Assembly: GCA_009602735.1 (NCBI GenBank)
Contig: WELA01002258.1
Location: 998,387-1,035,718 of the forward strand
DNA length: 37,332 nt
Direction: 5' to 3'
Origin: Mesotaenium endlicherianum
Lineage: Eukaryota; Streptophyta; Zygnematophyceae; Zygnematales; Mesotaeniaceae
Positions 21,501-29,918 of this stretch are shown here, piece by piece. Below the pieces are notes generated by a model. The model was not told where the DNA came from. It saw nothing but the letters and a program-made list of their open reading frames with translations, and did no database searches. Positions within the stretch are counted from its first letter, which is position 1, and each line of letters begins with the position of its first letter. Both the position numbers and the translations under genes were made by a program.

Positions 21501-24382
21501 GCCAACAAGGCAAACTTGGCCAGGCTGGGGGGCACAGCCACACCCCCCGAGAAGTATTGATCCGCCACGTACGGGAACCCCGCGGCCGAGACCATGGCCT
21601 CTCCACCGCAGTTGATGCGCAGAGTGCCTGCAGGGGTAGACAGGCAATGCAACGCGGGGGTTGGCACTCGGAAAGAACGCTTTCCCTCGACTTACATACA
21701 GGAGAGAAAGCAAGTTCCTCGCGGAAAGATCAGGCGCTTCGAAGACCACCGTGCAGCACGGGGACAGCACCACCACCTCCTCACTGACTCCTGAAGCATG
21801 GCCCATGCCCTTGCCTACGTATGACTGACGTGAGGACAGGACTAAGCATCTCCTCCCTCACATGCAAAGGGCTAATTAGGATCGCTACTCCCCAGGCTAG
21901 CACGGGTGGGGGGCAGCTCTGAGGCTCAACCTCCTTGGTCTGCATGCAAGTCACTTCTCTCGATCTTACCGTCGGGAAAGGGATCAAAGACTTGGAACAT
22001 CGAGATGTGGCGGAACACTTCCAGCGCGCTCAGCAGGGGCTCCTGCACAGGGCTGGCGGGAGCATTGATGACGGCGATGGTGATAATGCTGCTGCCGATC
22101 GCGGCAGGCACGGCTTCCATGTTGAAGTCCAAGAACATGGCCTTGTTGGGGCCCGCCAGCCGCACCACGTCCAGGCCCGCGTACACCAGCTGCACGCCCA
22201 GCCCAGAAGGAGCATGAACGCTCGCACGCACTCACACCCACACACACACGGGGGCCCCCTCCCTGTCCTCTGACAGACAGCAGAGTAGCAGCAGAGGGGG
22301 CTCCTGATGCCAAGCTGCATACGAGTATATACCTCCCCCTCAGCCCGGAAGCAGAGACGCAACAGGCGGCCTGTTCCATAAAGCAGCAACCGGCCCCCCC
22401 GGCTACGAGAACAATGGGCATGATGGGCGCCGGCGCCGGTTCAGTACACACACACACGCAGACGCACATATACACACGCGAAATTGTGTGCAGAGAGGGC
22501 CAGTGAATGAGTGACAGGCGGACTGACCTCGTCGTTGACGTAGACGTTCATGACGCGCTGGCCGGCGGTGAGGCCCTGGACCTCCGCGAAGTGCAGGCGC
22601 GCCGTGTGGTAGGAGGCGCCTAGCACGGGCACCACCATATAAAGCCCCACACCCGTCAGGTTCTGCGTCGCGATGGTGGTGGCCGTCTGGAGCACGCGCA
22701 GCGGCAGGAAGTCGGGCGAGCTGCCCGTGCCCGCCACCTGGACGGCGGGGCCCACGCGCGTGCTGCTGGTGCGGTTGTTGACGTACATGAGCGGCACGTC
22801 GGGCTCCCACGTGCGCCCCTCCGTGTCCAGAAAGGGCGCGGGGTCACCGCCCATGTCCAGGCGCGTGACGGTGCGCATCATCATGGGCGTGTTCACGTTG
22901 TTGCGGTACAGCCCCGGGTAGTGGCGCGCCACCTGTCCAGTCGGCGGCACAGCAGAGGCGCAGATGGTGACTAGCGTGACGCGAAGGATAATGTAGAGGT
23001 CAGAGCAGAGCAGAGCAAATGACCCGGCAGAGGTTGGGGTCTGGCTGCGCTGCTCCCATGCCTGCCTGCGTGGCAGCGTGGATTTAATCGCCGCATCATC
23101 GTCATCATCATCATCATCATCATCTTGACCTTCGTCCGCAGCTGCAGCAGCAACGCTCAAAGTGCATGCATACAGGTGTCGGCCCACGCTATGCAGAGAG
23201 CAGAGCACACGCCAACGGAATAATGGAGCGTGTAAACAAGCGCACTCACCTCAATGGCGGAAATGTGCATGGCTGCTGTGATGGCGGTGAGGGACACCAC
23301 GACCGCGCTGCCGTACACGGGCACCGAGAACTCCAGAAAATATGGCACCGCCGGGTTTGCCACAGTGTACGCCCTGTACGCCTGCAGCAGCAGCCTCAGG
23401 AGCAGTGGCCACTGCTTCAGCACTCGGCCGCAGGAGGTGGAGGAGCAGGAGTCGCTGCACCCGACTAGATGCAACACAGCGCGCCCGGCGGCTACATTTT
23501 CACTTTTATTCTAACAATTGCAGCTTGCTCTCCTGCTTCCTGCTGCCCTCACCACTTCTTTTTTTGGGGGAGGGGGGGGGGAAGAGGGGAAGGGGGGCAC
23601 AGCTACCGTGAGTCCGTTGATCATGATAGTGAATGCGCGGTCAAAGGTGTTGGCATACGTCAGCTCCATGAAGTGCAAGCGCACCTGCTNCTCAAGTGCC
23701 ACCGTGACCCCCATGCCACTCTCCCAACGATGACACCTGGCTCCGAGGACCTCCAGCTTCTCCTTTCTGCAGTCTAGGTGTGGCTGGACCGCGCTGGACT
23801 GCACCTGAGCAGATTTCATCAGCGGCAGAAACTTTGACTGGCACGCTACGCTGCCCGAGTTGGTGAAAGGGATGACACAGCTGGCAGCAGCAAGCCCCCA
23901 TCCTTTCATTTTCCTACGCCCTGCTGCCCTGGAAGCATGCCCTTCCATCGCCGGCAACTCCTGGCCGTCATGCGATGCCTCCACGGCCATCGCAACGCAA
24001 AGAGTGAGGGGTGCATGCAGCCCCACCCACTCACAGCAGCTGGCGCCCTCCGGGGCTAACTCCCTCTCAGAGCAGGCTCCACGCGTCGCAGCTGGTCCGG
24101 CAATTCAACCCTCACAGGGTACCATCCCACGGTCAGGGGGAGATGGGCGTACCCAGAAGTAGCCAGGGGCAGCCACAGAGATGTTGTAGGAGCCCACGTA
24201 GTCCGTGGGGGCCCACTCGCGGGTGGTGGCATACAACAGGTTGTCCTGCAACAGCAGCTGGGCTTCCAACGCCGTGCTGTTGGCTGGCAGGCCGCCGACG
24301 TAGCTGCTGTCGGCCGCCCACGTGCGGTTGAAGTGGTCAACAAAGGCGGGACCGCCGCAGTTGATGCGGATGACTTCGCCAT
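10832..24382 (-). CDS. Malectin-like receptor protein kinase with five tandem malectin doublets (32 exons; first exon missing)
   Basis: Thirty-two minus-strand exons join with GT-AG borders and agreeing phases, apart from one break near 12325. They encode about 2,200 residues: five repeats of a double malectin module (1,774 aa), one transmembrane helix and an RD Ser/Thr kinase. The architecture resembles plant CrRLK1L receptors (FERONIA, THESEUS type), which sense cell-wall carbohydrate or RALF peptides at the plasma membrane. Those carry a single malectin-like doublet and are about 850-900 residues long, so this ectodomain is about five times larger. The stop is TAA at 10832-10834. The first exon here starts in phase 1 after an AG, so an upstream exon with the signal peptide, or even more repeats, is expected above 24384; none was recognised. 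The ligand cannot be told from sequence. Function as a receptor kinase is inferred from domain order and intact catalytic motifs. Confidence 0.9.
12723..12857 (-). other. Transmembrane exon of the malectin receptor
   Basis: The 135-bp exon starts and ends in phase 1. It encodes a short outer stretch, a hydrophobic helix ([20 protein letters not shown]) and the stop-transfer cluster WGRRRYNQQ. It separates the malectin repeats from the kinase and sets a single-pass type I topology. Confidence 0.9.
13007..15035 (-). other. Malectin doublet unit 5 (membrane-proximal), six exons
   Basis: Exons: 14800-15035 (236 bp, IRINCGG), 14621-14698 (78), 14358-14489 (132, ending SAIE), 14021-14132 plus 13568-13854 (112+287), and 13007-13205 (199, [10 protein letters not shown]). 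It totals 348 aa. In the other four units the fourth exon is undivided; here an extra phase-1 intron splits it just before GRKWRSDDP. The second half carries VVRLHFAEL, the strand motif seen in every malectin half. Confidence 0.85.
15189..17351 (-). other. Malectin doublet unit 4, five exons
   Basis: Exons: 17107-17351 (245 bp, RINCGG), 16809-16892 (84, VRLYFAEV), 16199-16330 (132, ending INAIE), 15645-16055 (411, NIGG and [11 protein letters not shown]) and 15189-15393 (205, [10 protein letters not shown]). It totals 359 aa. The second exon is 84 bp instead of the usual 78. The intron at 16331-16808 carries an AT-rich insert with inverted ends. A (CAG)n run in the intron just below 15189 lies at about 15130-15152. 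Confidence 0.85.
16440..16680. mobile_element. MITE candidate in a receptor-gene intron
   Basis: A 241-bp AT-rich block within a GC-rich intron has inverted ends: GTTACGCCGTTTGC at 16440-16453 against the complement of GCGAACGGCGTAAC at 16667-16680 (one mismatch in 14). It codes for nothing. Both flanks hold a related AAAAATCA(C)ATG string, but it is offset by 4 bases on the right, so the target duplication is uncertain. Confidence 0.5.
17493..19473 (-). other. Malectin doublet unit 3, five exons
   Basis: Exons: 19244-19473 (230 bp, HINCGG), 18902-18979 (78, IRVHFAEL), 18551-18682 (132, ending VNAIE), 17922-18350 (429, NVGG and LLRLHFCEV) and 17493-17697 (205, [11 protein letters not shown]). 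It totals 358 aa. The fourth exon is the longest of its class because of a Ser/Pro-rich insert around [11 protein letters not shown]. The introns hold (CAG)n near 18400-18425 and GAGGA-rich repeats near 17870-17912. Confidence 0.85.
19719..21627 (-). other. Malectin doublet unit 2, five exons
   Basis: Exons: 21389-21627 (239 bp, RINCGG), 21145-21222 (78, VQLLFAEL), 20679-20813 (135, ending VNAIE), 20071-20472 (402, NVGG and VRLHFAEI) and 19719-19926 (208, [10 protein letters not shown]). It totals 354 aa. The intron at 20814-21144 holds an internal duplication of about 60 bp (starting at 20858 and 20954) and a GGCA microsatellite near 21045-21063. A CTCA microsatellite lies at about 19980-20006. 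Confidence 0.85.
21970..24382 (-). other. Malectin doublet unit 1 (most N-terminal seen), five exons
   Basis: Exons: 24153-24382 (230 bp, IRINCGG), 23607-23684 (78, VRLHFMEL), 23250-23381 (132, ending ISAIE), 22528-22932 (405, ARLHFAEV) and 21970-22189 (220, [10 protein letters not shown]). It totals 355 aa. Its first exon starts in phase 1, as in units 2-5, where the partner is the preceding unit's last exon. An ambiguous base at 23690 lies 6 bases into the intron upstream of the second exon. A TCA microsatellite lies near 23096-23124. Confidence 0.85.
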
Positions 24383-26525
24383 CTGGACGTCACTCCGAAT
24401 GCAAAACGTACAAACTGAGTGAAATGAGCGAACAGAGTGCTCGGCAGCAGAACATCTTTCTGGCAGCTGCTTTCAACCCCTCCACAGTCAACGCTGCTCA
24501 ACCACTCTCCAGAAATGCACACGAGTCTCCCTTCATCCTTCCGTGCTTCCCCGTAATGACAAGCTCGACGACTGCGTGCGTCAGCAAACGCTTCCTGAAA
24601 AGCAGGCAGGCTGCTGCTCGTTGCTGCAAGCTGCTGTGGCGTGTGAGGACCCAGCACTCAATTGACATGCAGCAGAAGACAAGGAGGGGGAGGGGAGCAT
24701 CTGTGCATGGGTTGACAGTGCACGCCACATGCAGCTTCCATTGCTGCCATAACCCGCCATACACAGCCTTGCAGTATATTTGAAACCCTCATCAACTTCA
24801 TCAATATACAGACAGAGTTGCATCCAATCAGGCATTACCAAGCCTGATGAAACTGTCAGACTGATTCTAACATATAGCACAGCCACATAGCCACTATCTG
24901 CCCCAGCTCCCACCAACCAAGTCTCTCCTGCGCTCCGCTAGGAACTGAAGCCCAAATTCTCCAGTATTCACCTTGTTCAATTGCTGTCGTGGCCTCCTCC
25001 TTTTCGGAAGTCTACCGTCTATGCCCATACCCTCTTTGACTCTACTTGCGTTCATGTCAGGGCCCATTTCTATAAATCTAACTACTTCACAAGCCAGCAT
25101 AGCAGCTAGTGTAGACACACGTGCTCGTTTGAGATTCGTACTCATGTTCAGGTTATTCGAAATGTGCTCGCTCAGTCACATAGATGGCAGGTACAGAAGG
25201 GTGGAGTCGCTGAAGACACTTCAACTGAATAAACAGTTCTGCTTCAACTTCAAAGGCCCCTGCAGCCAGTCGGGTACCGTAACAAAGGCTTGCATCTTGG
25301 GGAGCTAGGCGAACGTGCTTGTGAAGGGAAGCTTGCGAGAAGGTGGAATGAAATTCGTTCTGAAGCAATTCACCTTTTTCCGATATAAGAAAGTGCTGTT
25401 CGTTTCCCGTAGCCTGTGCTCGACTGTTCAATGCGAACTATACGAGAGCCTTGATATCATTCACATGCATTCTCAGCACCCACGCGTTTACCTGAACTCT
25501 CGCCATTAACGGCTACAAGCAGGACGATGAAAAGCCAGTGTAAGCATGCGAAGCGTCCGCGCTTTATAGGCCTCATGTTGGCAGATTACTTCATAGAAAT
25601 TTCTTGTCAAGGCATCAATAGTAGAGGGGGCACGACTCTACGAGGCAAGGAGTTGAAACATAAGCTGACGAAGGGCAATTTTCTGAATTTCACAATCGAG
25701 GATTGGAGCAGACTAGACCTGATGTCAATCACCAATTGCATGACATCACCAATTGCAGGCGCGTGAAGGCCCGAGCTCTTGACGACGTAGCCGACCTCGG
25801 AACTTGTACGCGTGAGGCGACAACAGAGAGAAGTGGGAGTAACCAGGCCTGACAGGGACAGGTAATTGGGTCGGACCCTTGAAATAGTCTCGAAAACGCC
25901 AAAGTTTGCAATTCGCTTGGACTCCCGGAGCGGCCACCAACCTCCGGAACAAACTTTTCTCGATTCGACCGGGAGACATTTTAACCGCAAATGTATCCGA
26001 GAGGCATCGTACCAAAAAGGACGAGAAAATGCCAGAATGTGATGAAGCCCTGCCTGGCGTAATCATGCAAATATGAGAGCACACTGGGTTGAAGTACTCG
26101 AGCATAAGCGTGTATGCAACAAACGAAACTCGACATGATTTGTACGCCTCTGCAAATTTGTACCTTGAAATCACTTGAAAAGCTGACAATTTCAAGACCA
26201 AGCACGCAAGATCACGGAATTTGAGAAGCAAATGACAAGACGACAAGGTTCAGAAATGTAGAATCGAGGTGACGACAAGCCAGGCGCTTGACTAACAGTT
26301 CGGCTTGACGTAGGGCAGTCACATACAAGAATGAGGGCGGCAAGCTCAGTCAGTCATGAGTGCGACCGCGACGTGGACAAGGACCGCTGACAATTGTCAC
26401 CGTAAGTCCTTGCCGTTAGACGCAACGTATCTAGTTCGAAACACAACTGCTCGGGTTGGGCAACAGCCTAAATACCGTCATTTTTCTTTGAAGTGTTACA
26501 TTATTTTGTTTGTCTTAGCGACTCA
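24383..26525. other. No gene recognised; expected site of the receptor's first exon or promoter
   Basis: No minus-strand signal-peptide exon ending in phase 1 was found, and no known protein on either strand. A short direct repeat, ATCACCAATTGCA, occurs twice near 25727-25758. GC content falls from left to right towards the retroelement. Confidence 0.5.
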
Positions 26526-27764
26526 TGTCGCGACTATTATCCGTTTGACGGTGTCGCACGCGCAGCGCAAGCTACGGCCACCTAGTGCTGAAAGTCAACG
26601 TTGACTCACCGACCACTGGACTGATTACATCGCAGTCAGCGATTATGGCGGCGTCAAGACCACTGGCAAGGGGTCAATGTCAGTGTGCCCCACACCCAGG
26701 GATGGGGGAGGTTTTGACAAGACAACCGCGAGGCTAGGAGCTGGGGATCAGCAATGAGCCGCCCACCAAGTACCAGGTCAGGTACTGTGTGACTGGCGGA
26801 TTAAACCAGGTCATGGCTGCAGTGCCAAGATAGGTTACGGCCGCCCGGTTGGGAAAACTTGAGCAAGTGGCATTTGCTTGCACGCCGCTCAGGATTTCTT
26901 AGCCATGAGCGAATTAGGCGTGACCGCCAGCTGAGAAGCTAAGCAGCCACGCGCGACAGTCACAAGGTGTGCATGCATGCTGAGTGACTACAAGTTTAAG
27001 TTGGGCATGGCTAGGCAGAAGCAACATGCAGCTAAGCTTTGTGACTAAGCACGGCATTCTCGAAAGATGACGCTGTGTGGTGCCTGCAAAAGGCACGAAT
27101 CTTGCCTGGGATGTGACATTCACTCTCACGCACTTTTGCCAAGAAGCAGAGGAAGCAAAAGGAAGGAGAAGAAGGGCGCGAAGAAGAAGAAGGAGTTCCC
27201 AAGGCCATTGGAGGGCCGAGGCCCCACGCTTCTGCCGACGCTGAAGATTCTTCTCAGTGTATCATACATAAGTTAGGATTGTAGGAGTTCCCAAGAGGGA
27301 ATCTCACTGTTGAAAGCAGGAGGACTGCAGAATAGAATCTGCTAGGAGATTAGCACAGATTCGGCCAAACGCCACAAGTGTGTGTGAAGCAGCCTTAAAA
27401 TGGTCAGTTGTGTGTTAGTTTCAGGTTCTCAGAAGTCGCATTCGCATCTGGAAGAGAGAGAGTAATATTGACAGATAAAGCTCTCAGTGAAGAGCTGAGT
27501 GAGCCTAGCCTGGCAGTGAAGAGCTGTTAAGACGCGGTGTTAAGTGAAGAGCTTGACCCAGGCCAGCATAGACGTAGAGTTTCAGAGTTTTGTAAGCTGT
27601 GACTTGTGAAAGCTAAGCAAAGGCCTGAAGGGCGATTCTCTCTGAACCTGACGTTGTATGTCAAGCTGCTTAGAGTGTGAATTCTGCAGACTACAATTTG
27701 CTCACCTGTGAACCCAAGAACCTTAAGGCATAAAGCCTATGTGGAAGTAAGAGACTTCTGTCCT
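26526..27764 (+). repeat. 1.2-kb retroelement block, second copy (leader of the decayed host element)
   Basis: This is homologous along its length to 3611-4836 and begins at the same TGTCGCGACTATTATCC. It is not preceded by the 303-bp LTR-like repeat. It leads directly into the decayed gag, which supports its role as the 5' leader of the host element. Confidence 0.75.
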
Positions 27765-28092
27765 ACTTCTGAGAACCTCATTTTGTGATTCAGGTGAATA
27801 GAAATTTCCAAGCAAATTGGAGATTGAGGCTGGTGAGGGTCGCCGGTGCTCCACCTGAAGGGGATCCGGAGAAATTCAACTGTACATGCGGTTGGGGAGT
27901 GGAAGACTCTACTACCCTGTGGAGCCTGTGGAAGGTTCTGATTCAAGCCAGAGTCCACGAGGAAGTGAGACATCTGAGCGCACGGATAACCTGTGGAGTG
28001 AGCAACCGTTGGGAGACAAGTCTCGCCATACTGCCACGAACGGTGAGAATCCTGGTAACAAACGAGCCTTTGTACCCAATTTGGGCTGAAAG
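27765..28092 (+). pseudogene. Host retroelement gag, N-terminal part, cut by an insertion
   Basis: An open frame from ATG 27886 is acidic and rich in Ser, Pro and Glu (for example PVEPVEGSDSSQSPRG). It ends at TGA 28087-28089, six bases before the insertion point. With the inserted element and one target copy removed, the frame lines up with the gag frame that resumes at 34783. So this is the front of the same gag. The TGA fits a CGA-to-TGA change. Gag forms the particle of the retroelement. Confidence 0.55.
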
Positions 28093-28097
28093 CACGA
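28093..28097 (+). repeat. Target-site duplication CACGA, left copy
   Basis: CACGA sits directly before the TG of the 5' LTR and again directly after the CA of the 3' LTR (34778-34782). Five bases is the usual duplication for Ty3/gypsy elements. Confidence 0.9.
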
Positions 28098-28600
28098 TGT
28101 AGTGATTTGAGGTATTATATATTAGTATGCTTATATTTCAATGTTTTCAAATATATTTGGAGTAGTATTGTGTGGAGTCAAGTGTGAATAGGTACTCTAG
28201 TAACTTGGTTCATGTCCTTTGAACCTTCCAAGGCATTTTCGAAGTTAGAGGAAAGACCTAGAAAAACTCCATGTGGCAAAAGTCAGATGTGCCATTTTTA
28301 GGTCAAAAGGACATGTGTACATTATTCTAGAAAGAGGTGGCAAGTTTTGGGATGTGTTGGGTGCCAACACATCAACATACACCTTCCTAGAAATTACTTA
28401 TGTAGCAAGTATATAAACAAGAGCTAGAACATAGAAAGACATTCCAGAATCACTCTTGTACTTGCCAAAATCCAGAAATATATTAACTTTCAAGAAGCCA
28501 TCTCTCTTTCAAGAAGCTACCACTTGTGTTCAAAGATCCTTGTCTTGAATAGATAAAGTATTCTGTTTTACTAAGTACTTTATCTATCTGTTTCACTACA
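28098..28600 (+). repeat. 5' LTR of the chromovirus
   Basis: It runs from TGTAGTGATTTGAG to TTTCACTACA, 503 bp. It matches 34275-34777 with about 7 substitutions and no indel. It should carry the element's promoter. Confidence 0.95.
28412..28417 (+). promoter_or_regulatory. TATA box in the 5' LTR
   Basis: TATAAA lies 314 bases into the LTR and is kept at the same offset in the 3' LTR (34589). It is the best candidate for the core promoter, which would put transcription start about 30 bases later. Confidence 0.6.
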
Positions 28601-28601
28601 G

Positions 28602-28613
28602 TGGTATCGGAGC
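28602..28613 (+). other. Primer-binding site, initiator-tRNA-Met type
   Basis: TGGTATCGGAGC follows the 5' LTR after one base. The usual site complementary to the 3' end of initiator tRNA-Met is TGGTATCAGAGC, one mismatch away. It would prime minus-strand DNA synthesis. Confidence 0.8.
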
Positions 28614-28637
28614 TAGGCACTTTGGTAGCACAAGAAG

Positions 28638-29918
28638 ATGGCCGATCCTCAAGACCAACAGCAAGCTTTCGAAGGAAGCCCTTCCTCTCCAAGACACCCT
28701 CCTCCAGCGCCGATGGGAGAGCCCACTCAAGAAAATCTGCAACAACAAGAAGCACCACAAGGAGGAGCACACCCTCCTCCAGCGTCGATGGGAGAGCCTA
28801 CTCAAGGAAATCTGCAACAACAAGAAGCACCACAAGGAGGAGCACCGTCAAATCCCGTGGCAGCCGCTATAGCAAAGTTGACCCCACCACAAGGAGTTCC
28901 CGCAAATGAGTGGGCAGCCTTCCTAATGACCGTCCACAACCAAGTGGGCTTGGCCACCTATGAAGCAACCGTGCAAGCGTCAAGAGAAGCTATGGCTGCC
29001 ATGGTTGCCCCTATTGCGAGCAATGCTCAAAATCCAGCCCCGGCTCAAGCGCCTCCACAAGAGCCAACGAGAGCAAGGAAACTCATCAAGCCCGGCAAAC
29101 CCGACACTTTCAACCCCGGGAAAGGTGCCAACCTGAATTTATGGCTCTACCAAGTGGAGACGTACCTCGCGTTCCTTGAAGTACCCGAGGAGGACTACGT
29201 TCCCTTTGCCGTTACCTTACTTAGAGGAGCAGCAACATCATGGTGGCGTAACTATCAAGCGGCTATATATCAAGCTATGGCGCACCCCATGCTCGGCCAA
29301 GAGCCCCCACCATCATATGCAAGATGGGCAGATTTTCGTGAGGCCCTCAAGAAGCAATTCATGCCCATCAATGCGGAGAAGATTGCCCGAGGAAAGCTCC
29401 ACCATCTCAAGCAAACGACGTCCGTTCAAGAGTATACATCCAGATTTCACGCCCTCACTCTTGAGATCCCCAACATGTCTCTCGAGGAGAAGATTGACCG
29501 TTACATCTTTGGCCTCAAACCCAAGGTGGCAAAGGAAGTGGAGTTACGCGACTTGACGGACTTCTCAAAGATCATTGAAGTGGCCCAAAAGGTGGATACC
29601 TTGGATTTCAAGCACTCCGTGCCTTCATCTTCACGGGTACCGACGACGCGGGTGTACGCAGCCCCTTCCACATCCGAATCTGGACCCACACCCATGGAAA
29701 TCGGAGTTATTAAAAGGGACCCCGCGGCTGCCCGGAAGAGTGGAAGACCCTCCAATGACACTTATGATGCAAGAAACCAGCAAGGAGTGAAAGCAAGACT
29801 CTCCCCGGCTGAAAAAGAAGCTCTCATGACGGCTGGACTATGCTTCTATTGCAAGGAAAAGGGCCATCGTGCACTTTCATGCCCCAAAAAGTTGTCAAAA
29901 AACGGACAGCGCCGGTAG
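28638..29918 (+). CDS. gag: Chromovirus Gag polyprotein
   Basis: The protein has 426 residues; the ATG at 28638 is the first after the primer site. The N-terminal 70 residues are rich in Pro, Gln and Glu and include a tandem 25-residue duplication. Residues about 160-290 form the retrotransposon gag domain ([18 protein letters not shown], then [22 protein letters not shown] and [14 protein letters not shown]). A single zinc knuckle [14 protein letters not shown] (C-x2-C-x4-H-x4-C) starts at residue 402 and binds genomic RNA. Stop TAG is at 29916-29918. The last codons overlap pol in the -1 frame and contain a slippery heptamer, so a fraction of ribosomes should make a Gag-Pol fusion. It would assemble virus-like particles in the cytoplasm. 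Confidence 0.95.
   Translation: MADPQDQQQAFEGSPSSPRHPPPAPMGEPTQENLQQQEAPQGGAHPPPASMGEPTQGNLQQQEAPQGGAPSNPVAAAIAKLTPPQGVPANEWAAFLMTVHNQVGLATYEATVQASREAMAAMVAPIASNAQNPAPAQAPPQEPTRARKLIKPGKPDTFNPGKGANLNLWLYQVETYLAFLEVPEEDYVPFAVTLLRGAATSWWRNYQAAIYQAMAHPMLGQEPPPSYARWADFREALKKQFMPINAEKIARGKLHHLKQTTSVQEYTSRFHALTLEIPNMSLEEKIDRYIFGLKPKVAKEVELRDLTDFSKIIEVAQKVDTLDFKHSVPSSSRVPTTRVYAAPSTSESGPTPMEIGVIKRDPAAARKSGRPSNDTYDARNQQGVKARLSPAEKEALMTAGLCFYCKEKGHRALSCPKKLSKNGQRR
28694..28843 (+). repeat. 75-bp in-frame tandem duplication in gag
   Basis: Two head-to-tail copies (starts 28694 and 28769) encode two near-identical Pro/Gln-rich 25-residue blocks, each containing [13 protein letters not shown] or its variant [13 protein letters not shown]. 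The copies differ at only a few bases, so the duplication is recent. Confidence 0.85.
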
